Positions 14,180 to 22,624 of a DNA stretch of 39,946 bases are shown one piece after another. Under the pieces are notes generated by a model, which made no database searches, had not been told where the DNA came from, and saw only the letters and a program-made list of their open reading frames with translations. Numbering within the stretch: the first letter of the stretch is position 1; each line of letters begins with the position of its first letter. The position numbers and the translations under genes are program-made. Origin of the DNA: Acidimicrobiaceae bacterium (GTDB taxonomy: Bacteria; Actinomycetota; Acidimicrobiia; Acidimicrobiales; Palsa-688); contig PMHH01000148.1 in the NCBI GenBank assembly GCA_003156595.1, positions 2,710 through 42,655 of the forward strand, given 5' to 3'.

Positions 14180-16768
14180 ATGCCGAGCTCGGTCCCCGAT
14201 AAACCGTCCCTGGAGGGCCTCGAAGAAAAATGGGGGCCGCGCTGGGAGGCGGACGACGTCTACTGCTTCAGCCGAGCTGCGACGCGGGAGCATGTGTTCT
14301 CGATTGACACCCCGCCCCTAACGGTCAGCGGGTCGTTGCATGTGGGCCACGTCTTTTCCTTCACTCACACCGACACCATGGCCCGGTACAAGCGGATGCG
14401 CGGCTTCGAAGTCTTCTACCCGATGGGCTGGGACGACAACGGGCTGGCCACAGAACGGCGCGTGCAGAACTACTTCGGCGTGCGCTGCGATCCCTCCCTC
14501 CCCTACGAAGCGGGCTTCACGCCGCCGGCGATTGGCGGCTTGGCCAAAGGCCAGGAGGCGGTGTCGGTGTCGCGCCCCAACTTCGTGGAGCTCTGCGAGC
14601 GCCTGGTCGCCGAGGACGAGAAGGCGTATGAGGCGGTGTGGGTGCGATTGGGCTTGTCTGTTGACTGGACGCAGCACTACACGACGATCGGGGAGAGCTC
14701 ACGGCGGGCGTCGCAACGCGGCTTTCTCCGGATGCTCGCCCAGGGCGAGGCCTACACGGCCGAGGCGCCGACCCTTTGGGATGTCGACTTCCAGACCGCG
14801 GTCGCTCAGGCCGAGCTGGAGGATCGGGAGCGCCCTGGCGCGTACCACCGCCTGGTGTTCCACGGCTCGGACGGCGCGGACGTGCTGGTCGACACCACCC
14901 GGCCGGAGCTGCTCCCGGCGTGCGTGGCCCTGGTCGCCCACCCTGACGACGCTCGGTTCTCGGCGCTGGTTGGTACCACCGTGCGCACGCCGCTCTTCGG
15001 CGCGTCGGTGCCGGTGCTCGCCCACCCGCTCGCCCAGCCGGACAAGGGCACCGGCGTGGCGATGGTCTGCACCTTCGGCGACACGACAGATGTGGTGTGG
15101 TGGCGCGAGCTCGGGCTTCCGGTCCGGGCCGTGGTCGGCCGCGACGGGCGCCTGTTGCGGTCGGCCCCGCCCGGGTTGGACGCCGGCGCCGCCACTCTCT
15201 ACGAGACGGAGCTGGGTGGACGCACTGTCCGCCAGGCCCAAGTCCGGATCGTCGAGTTGCTTGGCGCGGCCGGCGAACTGCGCGGCGAGGCCCAGCCCAT
15301 CCAGCACGCTGTCAAGTTCTATGAGAAGGGTGACCGGCCCCTGGAGATCGTCACCAGCCGGCAGTGGTTCTTCCGCACGCTGGCGCATCGCAGCGCCCTG
15401 CTGCAACGGGGCCGGCAGCTGCACTGGCACCCTCCCTACATGGAGGCCCGCTACGCCAGCTGGGTGGAGGGGCTCAACACGGACTGGCTGATAAGCCGCC
15501 AGCGCTTCTTCGGCGTCGCGTTTCCGGTGTGGTACCGCCTGGACGAGCAGGGAGCGGCGGACCACGACCACCCGCTCCTGCCGAGCGAGGCCGACCTGCC
15601 CGTGGACCCGACCACCGACGTGCCACCAGGATTCAGCGAAGGCCAGAGGGGCCGGCCGGGCGGGTTCGCCGCCGACCCCGATGTCATGGACACCTGGGCC
15701 ACTTCGTCGTTGACACCGCAGATCGCAGGAAAATGGGAGGCCGATGCCGATCTGTTCGGCCGGGTGTTTCCCATGGACCTGCGGCCGCAAGCCCACGACA
15801 TCATCCGGACGTGGCTGTTCGCCACCATCGTCCGTAGCCATCTGGAGTTCGACTGCCTGCCCTGGACCGACGCGGCCATCTCGGGATGGATCCTCGACCC
15901 GGACCGCAAGAAGATGTCGAAGTCCAAGGGCAATGTGGTCACCCCGATGTCCCTCCTCGAACAGTACGGATCGGACGCGGTGCGGTACTGGGCAGCCAGC
16001 GCCCGGCCGGGCACCGACACCGCCTTCGACGAGGGCCAGATGCGCATCGGCCGCAAGCTGGCGATCAAGATCCTCAACGTGTCCCGGTTCGTGCTGGCCG
16101 CCAGCTCCGAGCCGGAAACCGGCGGGGCTGCGGCCAGCGCAGCTCAACCGGAGCTCGTGGACGGCGCGGCCGCACCGGAGGCGTTGGATGGGTCGGTGTT
16201 GGCGTCCCTCGCCCGGCTCATCGATGAGGTCACCACCGCGTTCGAGGGCTACGACTACGCCCGAGCTCTCGAGCGCACCGAATCATTCTTCTGGTCGTTC
16301 TGCGACGACTATGTGGAGCTGGTCAAAAGCCGCGCCTACGGAACTCTCGGCGAAAGCCGGGCTCGGTCCGCTCGGCTGGCGTTGCGGCAGACGTTGTCGG
16401 TCCTCCTCCGGCTCTTCGCTCCGTTCCTTCCGTATGTCACCGAGGAAGTGTGGTCGTGGTGGCACGATGGCGGCTCGATCCACCGAGTCCCGTGGCCGGC
16501 GGTTGGCGAGCTCGGGGCAGTCGAAGGGCTGCCGGAGGTGTGGGCCGCGGCCAGCGAGTTGCTCGGCGAGGTGCGCAAAGCCAAGACCGAGGCCGGCGTG
16601 TCGCTCAAAGCTCAAGTGGCGGTGCTCCGAGTGAGGGCAAGGCAAGACCGCCTCGACCTGGGGCAGGCCGCTGCTGACGACCTGCGCGAGGCCGGCGCCA
16701 TCCTCACGATCGAATGGGCTGCGGCCACCTCGGAGATTGCTCCCGTCATCGAGGTGGTGCTGGCGTAA
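14180..16768 (+). CDS. valS: Valine--tRNA ligase
   Basis: Class I synthetase charging tRNA-Val, with editing of mischarged threonine. Using ATG 14180, the protein is 862 residues; the track start at 14135 would overlap cysS. The HIGH motif is at 54-57 (SGSLHVGHVFS) and KMSKS at 578-582. The editing (CP1) domain spans roughly 190-400, including DTTRPELLPACVALVAHP. The anticodon-binding domain follows, with FSFCDDYVELVK-type residues. The C-terminus stops after a short helix (ASELLGEVRKAKTEAGVSLK) without the long coiled coil of E. coli ValS, which explains the shorter length and is normal for this subgroup. It ends before a 21-bp hairpin. Confidence 0.94.
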   Translation: MPSSVPDKPSLEGLEEKWGPRWEADDVYCFSRAATREHVFSIDTPPLTVSGSLHVGHVFSFTHTDTMARYKRMRGFEVFYPMGWDDNGLATERRVQNYFGVRCDPSLPYEAGFTPPAIGGLAKGQEAVSVSRPNFVELCERLVAEDEKAYEAVWVRLGLSVDWTQHYTTIGESSRRASQRGFLRMLAQGEAYTAEAPTLWDVDFQTAVAQAELEDRERPGAYHRLVFHGSDGADVLVDTTRPELLPACVALVAHPDDARFSALVGTTVRTPLFGASVPVLAHPLAQPDKGTGVAMVCTFGDTTDVVWWRELGLPVRAVVGRDGRLLRSAPPGLDAGAATLYETELGGRTVRQAQVRIVELLGAAGELRGEAQPIQHAVKFYEKGDRPLEIVTSRQWFFRTLAHRSALLQRGRQLHWHPPYMEARYASWVEGLNTDWLISRQRFFGVAFPVWYRLDEQGAADHDHPLLPSEADLPVDPTTDVPPGFSEGQRGRPGGFAADPDVMDTWATSSLTPQIAGKWEADADLFGRVFPMDLRPQAHDIIRTWLFATIVRSHLEFDCLPWTDAAISGWILDPDRKKMSKSKGNVVTPMSLLEQYGSDAVRYWAASARPGTDTAFDEGQMRIGRKLAIKILNVSRFVLAASSEPETGGAAASAAQPELVDGAAAPEALDGSVLASLARLIDEVTTAFEGYDYARALERTESFFWSFCDDYVELVKSRAYGTLGESRARSARLALRQTLSVLLRLFAPFLPYVTEEVWSWWHDGGSIHRVPWPAVGELGAVEGLPEVWAAASELLGEVRKAKTEAGVSLKAQVAVLRVRARQDRLDLGQAAADDLREAGAILTIEWAAATSEIAPVIEVVLA

Positions 16769-16855
16769 GTGCCGCCGGGCGTTGAAGAGGCTGGGCCGGA
16801 CGGATGCGCCCGGCCGCGGGCGGCGGCGACTGATGAGAACCCGACGGCCGGGTGA

Positions 16856-16911
16856 GCTCACAGGTGTTCGCTTATCTGCCCGATCGGGGGGATAAGCGAA
16901 CACCTGTGAGC
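16856..16911. repeat. Perfect 21-bp stem hairpin downstream of valS
   Basis: Bases 16856-16876 (GCTCACAGGTGTTCGCTTATC) are exactly complementary to 16891-16911, with a 14-base loop. It lies 88 bases after the valS stop and 82 bases before the MaoC gene, and both genes are on the plus strand. The stem is long and only about half GC, and no T-tract follows, so it does not look like a classical intrinsic terminator. The arms share no sequence with the other hairpins of this window. The rest of 16769-16993 holds no gene I can support. Confidence 0.85.
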
Positions 16912-16993
16912 CCAGGTTGTCTTGCGGCGGGCGCTAAAGGAGGTTCGGGCGGGCCGGATGCGCCAGACCGCCGGCCCGCCTACAGTCCTAGCC

Positions 16994-17848
16994 ATGCCGA
17001 TCAACCCTGATGCCGCCGGGAGCACCAGCGAGCCGCGCCAAGCCTCGTGGGACTCCAAGGACTGCCTGCTCTACGCTCTCGGCGTCGGCGCAGGCGTGAG
17101 CGATCCCACCGGTTTCGAGCTCGAGTTCACCACCGAGAACAGTCAGGACGTGACCCAGAAGGTCCTGCCGACCTTCCCGGTCGTGATACAGGGAGGAGGC
17201 GGAGCCTTCGGCAAGGTCGGCAGCTTCAACCTGGCGATGCTGGTCCACGGCGAACAGTCCGTCGAGTTGCACGCGTCACTGCCGGTCAACGGCACGGTGG
17301 AGTCCGTGACCACCATCACCGGCATCTACGACAAGGGGTCGGGCGCCGTGATCGCCACCAGCACCGTCGCCACCGACCAGCAAAGCGGCAAGGCGCTGTG
17401 GACCACTACCAGCTCCGCGTTCGTCCGGGGCGAGGGCGGCTGGGGCGGCGACCGCGGGCCGTCGGGCACGGTGCAGTTCCCCGAACGCGGCCCCGATCAC
17501 ACCGTCAGCTACGCCACCCGCCCCGATCAGGCCCTTCTCTATCGGTTGTCGGGGGACCGCAACCCCCTGCACTCCGATCCCCAATTTGCCGCGATGGGCG
17601 GCTTCGACCGGCCGATCCTGCATGGGCTGTGCAGCTTCGGCTTCACCGGGCGAGCCCTGCTGCACACCTTGTGCGAGTCGAACCCGGACCGGTTCGTGTC
17701 GATGGCCGCGCGCTTCTCCAAGCCGGTTTTCCCCGGCGAGGAGCTGACCATTTCGATATGGGTGACCGACGAGGGCTCCGCCCTCTTCCGCTCCTCCACC
17801 CCGGCGGGAGTGGTCATCGACGCGGGACGCTTTAGCTACCAGGGCTAG
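16994..17848 (+). CDS. MaoC-like enoyl-CoA hydratase 2 (double hotdog)
   Basis: Hydrates trans-2-enoyl-CoA to (R)-3-hydroxyacyl-CoA. The 284-residue protein has an N-terminal hotdog (VLPTFPVVIQGGGGAF... FNLAMLVHGEQ) and a C-terminal catalytic MaoC module. The latter carries the hydratase 2 motif YRLSGDRNPLHSDPQFA with the Asp and His of the active pair, then GFDRPILHGLCSFGF. The length matches the eukaryotic-type hydratase 2 family. ATG 16994 is chosen; the track start at 16922 adds 24 Arg/Ala-rich codons from the spacer. It may supply R-hydroxyacyl-CoA for lipid degradation. Neighbours are convergent and give no further clue. Confidence 0.9.
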   Translation: MPINPDAAGSTSEPRQASWDSKDCLLYALGVGAGVSDPTGFELEFTTENSQDVTQKVLPTFPVVIQGGGGAFGKVGSFNLAMLVHGEQSVELHASLPVNGTVESVTTITGIYDKGSGAVIATSTVATDQQSGKALWTTTSSAFVRGEGGWGGDRGPSGTVQFPERGPDHTVSYATRPDQALLYRLSGDRNPLHSDPQFAAMGGFDRPILHGLCSFGFTGRALLHTLCESNPDRFVSMAARFSKPVFPGEELTISIWVTDEGSALFRSSTPAGVVIDAGRFSYQG

Positions 17849-17883
17849 TAGGTCGTAGCAGGCAAACTGGGGGGTTGGAACGG

Positions 17884-18333
17884 TCAGTTCGAGTGATCGG
17901 TGACCGGGCTCACGCCCACTTCGGCCAAGACCGCCTCGGCGACGAAGATCTCGGCGTCGTCGGCTCGTAGAGCCAAGGCGATGGCGTCGGAGGGTCGGGC
18001 CGACAGGACTCGTCGCTGATCGTCGCGTTCGAGTTCGACGGTGGCGAAGAAGTGGCGCTGCTCCTCGACAGCCGTTATGACAGCCCGGTCGAGACGTCCC
18101 TCGAGCAGCGCCACGGCGGAGACGAAGAGATCCCAGGTCGACGGGCGACTCGGCACCGTATTAGTCCAGGCCGCCAGGATGGCCCGCGCCTCTGGCTGTC
18201 CGATGACCATTGAGACGCTCCGGTGCGGCGGGGATTCCTCGCGCAGCGTCAGCATCCCCGCCTCGACGCCAGGTCCGGTCGCGACCGCCACCCGGACGTT
18301 CGACACCGAGACTTTGACCAGGTCGTCGGGCAC
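17884..18333 (-). CDS. Bifunctional nuclease family (BFN/DUF151) protein
   Basis: A 149-residue DUF151 protein. The family core is clear: EESPPHRSVSMVIGQPEARAI, then TWDLFVSAVALLEGRLDRAVITAVEEQRHFFATVEL, and RRVLSARPSDAIALALRADDAEIFVAEAVL. Homologues in plants were reported to have RNase and DNase activity; the role in actinobacteria is not established. The start is GTG 18333, 9 bases after the comF stop on the same strand, so the pair is probably one transcript. The first ~20 residues are usual for the family. The stop lies 35 bases from the convergent MaoC gene end. Confidence 0.88.
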   Translation of the reverse strand: MPDDLVKVSVSNVRVAVATGPGVEAGMLTLREESPPHRSVSMVIGQPEARAILAAWTNTVPSRPSTWDLFVSAVALLEGRLDRAVITAVEEQRHFFATVELERDDQRRVLSARPSDAIALALRADDAEIFVAEAVLAEVGVSPVTDHSN

Positions 18334-18342
18334 CGAACGACT

Positions 18343-19101
18343 CTAGGCTCGACCATCGAGTCCGCTCGACCGCGGGGCCTTCGGGCCCGACTTCTGAACG
18401 TCCCTCCACACCGGACGAGCCAGCACCAGGCCGGCCACCTCGCGGGCTCCGGCTCGGCGGAGGACCCGGGCCACTTCGCGCAGGGTGCTGCCTTCCGTCA
18501 ACACATCGTCGATGACAAGGATGCGGGCTCCGGCGACCAGCCGTGGGTTGGGAACTACGAGCGATCTCCGCAACGGCCCCGATGCAATCGCCTGGCGCTC
18601 AGCCCAAGGCTGGCCTTGCATCGCCGGAGATTCCGCTCGCTTGATCACCGCTCCGATGGCGGTCTCCCACAGTGGCTCGACTAGGCGGCCCAACCGGGCC
18701 ACGATCTCACCGACCGGGTCCCATGGTCGTCGCGCCTGAGGACCGGCGTAAGCGGGTGTGGGAACGAGTAGATCGAACTCCTCGAACCAGGTGGTGTGGG
18801 CGTGCAGGTGGTCGGCGAGCAATCGGGCGAAGACGTCCGCCCACCACATCTCGCGCCGGTACTTGTAGCGCAGAACCGCGCGCCGCAACGCCCCGCTGTG
18901 GATACCGACGGCGAACACCACCGAGAAGGCCCGATCCGACCGGCGGCACCAACGGTTCGGACAGGGGCCGATGCGCAACAAAGCCTGACCGCACACCGGG
19001 CAGCCGAGCCCGGAATCTCTTTGACCCACGTTGCCTCCCACCGCGTCGACGAGAGTTCCGACTCGGCTATGGCGCCGGGTGAGCCACCACGAGTGTGGCA
19101 C
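18343..19101 (-). CDS. ComF family phosphoribosyltransferase-like protein
   Basis: A 252-residue ComF-type protein. The N-terminal zinc ribbon uses Cys34, Cys37, Cys47 and Cys52 (GCPVCG...PCPNRWC). A PRTase-like domain follows, with the double-acidic PRPP-binding loop ILVIDDVLTEGST at about 194-206. ComF helps DNA uptake in Bacillus and Haemophilus. In actinobacteria its role is unclear, and no other competence gene is seen here. The GTG start at 19101 is the track's. It lies 21 bases from the divergent methyltransferase start, so a later start in the Arg-rich N-terminus is possible. It is coupled to the BFN gene downstream. Confidence 0.87.
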   Translation of the reverse strand: MPHSWWLTRRHSRVGTLVDAVGGNVGQRDSGLGCPVCGQALLRIGPCPNRWCRRSDRAFSVVFAVGIHSGALRRAVLRYKYRREMWWADVFARLLADHLHAHTTWFEEFDLLVPTPAYAGPQARRPWDPVGEIVARLGRLVEPLWETAIGAVIKRAESPAMQGQPWAERQAIASGPLRRSLVVPNPRLVAGARILVIDDVLTEGSTLREVARVLRRAGAREVAGLVLARPVWRDVQKSGPKAPRSSGLDGRA

Positions 19102-19122
19102 ACGGGCGTACGATTCGCCTCA

Positions 19123-19941
19123 GTGAACGGCATCTCACCCGCTCGAGCGTCTCGAGTCCCTGGGTTTCGAGTTCCAGGGTCTGGAGTTCCAGACTCTCGA
19201 ACCGCGCCCTGGTCGAGCGGGGCGGATGCCGCCCGCTACGAGCGCGGCCGCCCGGATTACCCACCGGCGCTCGCCGCCGTACTTTCCGAGCAGCTGGATC
19301 TACGGGCCAACAGCCGCGTCGTCGACGTCGCCGCCGGGACCGGGAAGTTGACCCGGGTGCTCGCCCGGGGACCGGCCACGGTGACCGCCGTCGAGCCGCA
19401 GCCCGGCATGCTCGGGCAACTGCACATGGCCCTACCGGGAACCGAAGTGGTCGCCGGGACCGCCGAGCATCTGCCGATCCGCAGCGCCAGCGTGGACGCC
19501 TTGACGGTCGGCCAGGCGTTTCACTGGTTTCGGGTCGCGGACGCCAGCCATGAGTTCCACCGAGTCCTCCGGCCAGGCGGCCGGCTCGCGGTCATCAGTA
19601 ACCAGCGGCACGAGCCCGAGCAGTGGGTCAAGGACCTGTGGTCGGTGCTCCGCGAGTACGAGAAGCTGGCGCCCGACCCGGGATCCAACCGGGGCTGGCG
19701 AACCGTTCTCGAGAGTACGGGCGAGTTCGGCGCTTTCGATCGATTCGAGATCCCCAACGAACAACGCTTCAGTGGCCAAGCCGACTTTGACGCCCGCTTC
19801 ACGTCGGTGAGCTTTGTGATCCTCCTCGACGAGGAAACCCGGGTGTCACTCCTGCGAGATTTGCACGCGGTCGTGGCCGGCGTCGACCCGATCGTGATCC
19901 CTCTGCGCACGGTGGTCGAGGTGACCAGCCGCTGTGGGTGA
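19123..19941 (+). CDS. Class I SAM-dependent methyltransferase
   Basis: A 272-residue Methyltransf_11-type protein. The SAM-binding motif I is VVDVAAGTGKLTRVLA, followed by the acidic residue of motif II (TAVEPQPGML), a motif near TAEHLPIRSASVDALTVGQAFHWF, and VLRPGGRLAVI as motif III. The QAFHWF signature is typical of a subgroup whose substrates are largely unknown. The track starts at 18796 inside comF; GTG 19123 is the first start outside it. The N-terminal ~28 residues include a repeated Val-Pro-Gly/Ser segment (SRVPGFRVPGSGVPDSR) absent from relatives, so a later start cannot be excluded. Confidence 0.85.
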   Translation: MNGISPARASRVPGFRVPGSGVPDSRTAPWSSGADAARYERGRPDYPPALAAVLSEQLDLRANSRVVDVAAGTGKLTRVLARGPATVTAVEPQPGMLGQLHMALPGTEVVAGTAEHLPIRSASVDALTVGQAFHWFRVADASHEFHRVLRPGGRLAVISNQRHEPEQWVKDLWSVLREYEKLAPDPGSNRGWRTVLESTGEFGAFDRFEIPNEQRFSGQADFDARFTSVSFVILLDEETRVSLLRDLHAVVAGVDPIVIPLRTVVEVTSRCG

Positions 19942-19960
19942 GAGCGCCGAGCCCGCCGTT

Positions 19961-20659
19961 CTAGATGATGCCCTGGCGGATCGCAATGCTCACGGCGTGA
20001 CAGCGGTTGCGGGCCTCGAGGCGCGTCATCAGCTTCGCCAGCACACCCTTGATGGTGCTCTCCGAGTAGGCGAGCTGCTCGGCGACGTCGCAGGTGTCGT
20101 AGCCGTCCGCGACCAAGCGCAGGACCTCCAGCTCGCGGCGGGATAGCCGCACCTCAGTGATCGTCGACACCAGGCCGCGTGGCCGCGGCAATTGCGGCGG
20201 ATCGATCATGTCTGGCCGGGCCGCTTGAGTCAGATCGATTACCTCCGGACGACCCGCCAGCGTGTGGACCTGGACGCTGGCAGCCCGGCGCAGCAAACCC
20301 TCGGGGAGCTGGCTATCAGCCCGATCTGCCTGGCGGAGCATCTCAACTAAGCGGACAGACGTGGCTTCGGTCCGACGGAGGAACCCGGTAACCCCGGCCG
20401 CAACCACTTTGACAACGCCGGCCTCATCGAAATGGGAGGCCACCAGCACCACATGCGGTACTCCGTCGCGCTGAATAGCCCGGGCCACCTTGGCGACCGA
20501 CTCGTCGGCGGCTTCAGCCACGACCAGCGCCACCCGGGCCCGGTCGAGGTCGACGGGGCCGACCAACTCGATGCTCGGCTCGCCCAGGAGCTGTGCCTTC
20601 GCCCCCGCGGCAGACAACGGATCAGCGGCATAGATGAAAACCGGCGTACGACTGCTCAC
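19961..20659 (-). CDS. LuxR-type regulator with a degenerate receiver-like domain
   Basis: A 232-residue regulator when started at GTG 20659 (VSSRTPVFIYAADPL). The N-terminal ~120 residues have a receiver-like alpha/beta pattern, including a late VKVVAAGVTGFLRRTE strand-turn. The position of the phospho-acceptor Asp reads VALVVAEAAD, without the usual LLD. The C-terminal LuxR/GerE helix-turn-helix is complete (LSRRELEVLRLVADGYDTCDVAEQLAYSESTIKGVLAKLM) and ends IRQGII. It probably works without phosphorylation. The track's start at 20791 adds 44 codons over the AT-rich promoter region. No cognate kinase is adjacent. Targets unknown. Confidence 0.82.
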   Translation of the reverse strand: MSSRTPVFIYAADPLSAAGAKAQLLGEPSIELVGPVDLDRARVALVVAEAADESVAKVARAIQRDGVPHVVLVASHFDEAGVVKVVAAGVTGFLRRTEATSVRLVEMLRQADRADSQLPEGLLRRAASVQVHTLAGRPEVIDLTQAARPDMIDPPQLPRPRGLVSTITEVRLSRRELEVLRLVADGYDTCDVAEQLAYSESTIKGVLAKLMTRLEARNRCHAVSIAIRQGII

Positions 20660-20837
20660 GATACGTGACGGTACGGCACCGGCCCGCGCGCTCGCATCCG
20701 TAGCGAGTACGCAATTTTCACGCTGCGTGGTAAGGCTATGAGTGATTTGTTTGAGTCTACTTGTTATTCCATGCCGGGACCAAGTGCTCACGGTGAGGAA
20801 GGCGCGGGGACGCCGCCCACCGTGCTACTACACGACT
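20660..20837. promoter_or_regulatory. Divergent promoter region between the LuxR-type regulator and ppa
   Basis: This spacer separates divergent genes and has a locally AT-rich patch around 20710-20775 (for example GCAATTTTCACG and GATTTGTTTGAG) in otherwise GC-rich DNA. Promoters for both genes should lie here. I could not fix a -35/-10 pair with confidence. ppa has no clear ribosome binding site before ATG 20838. Confidence 0.35.
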
Positions 20838-21329
20838 ATGCAAATCGAGGTGGTGGTCGAGATCCCCAAGGGGACCCGCAACAAGTACGAGACCGATGAA
20901 AAGGGCACCATCTGGCTCGACCGCATGTTGTTCACATCGACTCGCTACCCCGAGGATTACGGCTTCGTGCCCGAGACCCTGGCCGAAGACGGAGATCCGG
21001 TGGACGCCCTGCTGCTCCTCGAGGAACCAACCTTCCCGGGATGCCACGTCCACGCCCGCCCGATCGGTGTCTTTCTGATGCGCGACGAGGAGGGGGTGGA
21101 CGCCAAACTTCTCTGCGTGCCGTCGAGCGACCCTCGCTCCGACCATCTCAACGATCTGGTCGATATCCCGGAGCACGAGCTACGGGAGATCGCCCACTTC
21201 TTCGCCATCTACAAGGACTTAGAGCCGGGCAAGGGAACCGAACCCGGGGGCTGGGCCGACCGCGAGAAGGCAGAAGCCATCATCGAAGACGGCCGCCATC
21301 GGTTCGCATCCCGAGCCAAGCAGCCCTGA
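20838..21329 (+). CDS. ppa: Inorganic pyrophosphatase, family I
   Basis: Soluble family I pyrophosphatase that splits PPi and pulls biosynthetic reactions forward. The 163-residue protein shows the full active-site series: EIPKGTRNKYE, RMLFTSTRYPEDYGF, the signature DGDPVDALLL with three metal-binding Asp residues, and HFFAIYKDLEPGK. Length is standard. ATG 20838 is chosen because the protein then opens with MQIEVVVEIPKG, as in relatives; the track start at 20742 adds 32 codons of promoter DNA. It is convergent with the desaturase gene, with a 9-base gap. Confidence 0.95.
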   Translation: MQIEVVVEIPKGTRNKYETDEKGTIWLDRMLFTSTRYPEDYGFVPETLAEDGDPVDALLLLEEPTFPGCHVHARPIGVFLMRDEEGVDAKLLCVPSSDPRSDHLNDLVDIPEHELREIAHFFAIYKDLEPGKGTEPGGWADREKAEAIIEDGRHRFASRAKQP

Positions 21330-21338
21330 GGCCCGCGC

Positions 21339-22610
21339 TCAGGCGGCCACCGGGAAAGCCCGCGCAGTCCAGGAACGACCGCCAGGCAGGGCCATACGAC
21401 AGATCTTGGCCACTACCGAGCCGAACTGGCGGGAAAGACCGCCCGAGTTGTACGGCAACCCGTATTGCTCGCAGATAGCCCGAACGCGTGGTGCCAGCTC
21501 CCCATAGCGGTGAGCCGGCAGGTCCGGGAACAGGTGGTGCTCGATCTGATGACTCAGGTTGCCGGACATCAGGTGGAACAGCGCGCCTCCCTCGATGTTG
21601 GCCGATCCGAGGAGCTGGCGGAAATACCAATGGCCCCGGCTCTCCTCCTCGCTCTCCTCGACGCTGAACTCATAGGTGCCGGCAGGGAAGTGACCGCAGA
21701 AGATGATGGTAAACGCCCAAACGTTGCGAGCCACGTTGGCGGTGGCATTGCCGGCCATGGTGCTGAGCGCCATCGGTCCCGTTGCCAGCGGCCACAGCAC
21801 GTAGTCCTTGACCGCCTGACGGGCCGACTTGGCCAAGCCGCCCCGCAGCGTCGGCCACGCCTCGGACCACGACTTGTCGCCGGACATCAGCCGCTCCGCC
21901 TCGACGTTGTGCAGCATGACGCCGTGCTCGAACATGAGCGCCAGCAGTGCCGCGTACAGGGGGTTGCCCAGAGCCACCGGCGTCCAGCGCTGATCAGGGG
22001 AGATCCGCAAGATGGCGTAACCGACGTCGCGGTCCTTGCCGACGATGTTGGTGAAGGTGTGATGCTCGTAGTTGTGGGAGAGCCGCCACTGGTCGCCCGG
22101 GCAGGCCGTGTCCCAGTCGAACTGCTTCGATGAGAGGACGGGATCCCGGGTCCAGTCGTACTGGCCGTGCATCACGTTGTGGCCGATCTCCATGTTGTCC
22201 AGGATCTTGGCGACGGCCAGGGCCGCCGTCCCTGCCAACCACGCCGGCGGGAAGAATCCGGCGAACAACAGGGCCCGACCGCCCGCGGCCAGGCCGCGCT
22301 GGGCTCGTATCACCCGCCGGATGTAGTCGACGTCGCGCTGGCCCAGATCGCTCAGGACCTCACGGCGGATGGCCTCGAACTCGGCCCCGAGGGCATCGAG
22401 GTCAGATGAGGTCAAGCCGAACTCGGCCGCAGTAGTCCGTATGGCGTCGAAGGTGACGCCCTCGGACCCGACGCCGCCCTCGGACCCGATGGACCCGATG
22501 GAATCGATGGACTCGACGGACTCGACGGACTCGAAGGACCCGACGGCCTCGACGGCCTCGACGCCTTCGACGCCCTCGGTCATGGTGGTGGCGGTCATGG
22601 TGGTGGTCAC
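21339..22610 (-). CDS. Membrane fatty acid (acyl-CoA) desaturase, DesA3/DesB-like
   Basis: A 423-residue membrane diiron desaturase that introduces a double bond into acyl chains using electrons from a ferredoxin-type partner. The three histidine boxes are intact: HNVMH (144-148), HNYEHH (179-184) and HQIEHH (354-359). Hydrophobic hairpins flank them. The reductase gene ends 14 bases upstream on the same strand. The pair matches Mycobacterium DesA3 with Rv3230c and Pseudomonas DesB with DesC. The GTG start at 22610 has GAGGAG about 10 bases upstream; ATGs at 22598 and 22583 are alternatives. Residues 14-49 form a three-residue repeat not seen in the catalytic core. Confidence 0.92.
   Translation of the reverse strand: MTTTMTATTMTEGVEGVEAVEAVGSFESVESVESIDSIGSIGSEGGVGSEGVTFDAIRTTAAEFGLTSSDLDALGAEFEAIRREVLSDLGQRDVDYIRRVIRAQRGLAAGGRALLFAGFFPPAWLAGTAALAVAKILDNMEIGHNVMHGQYDWTRDPVLSSKQFDWDTACPGDQWRLSHNYEHHTFTNIVGKDRDVGYAILRISPDQRWTPVALGNPLYAALLALMFEHGVMLHNVEAERLMSGDKSWSEAWPTLRGGLAKSARQAVKDYVLWPLATGPMALSTMAGNATANVARNVWAFTIIFCGHFPAGTYEFSVEESEEESRGHWYFRQLLGSANIEGGALFHLMSGNLSHQIEHHLFPDLPAHRYGELAPRVRAICEQYGLPYNSGGLSRQFGSVVAKICRMALPGGRSWTARAFPVAA
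22464..22571 (-). repeat. In-frame 9-bp repeat tract in the desaturase N-terminus
   Basis: About twelve 9-base units, variants of GTCGAGTCC and ATCGGGTCC, encode a run of Val/Ile/Phe/Glu-Glu/Gly/Asp-Ser/Ala/Gly triplets (VEAVEAVGSFESVESVES, then IDSIGSIGS). Because the unit is a multiple of three, slippage would change the length of the tail without breaking the frame. Confidence 0.88.
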
Positions 22611-22624
22611 GTTTGCAAGTCTCC

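Noticed and set aside
14699-16147. 482-residue minus-strand ORF opposite valS
   Set aside because: High-GC antisense frame. valS has all synthetase motifs in the plus frame.
22464-22571. CRISPR-like repeat signal
   Set aside because: The units are contiguous 9-base coding repeats with no spacers.
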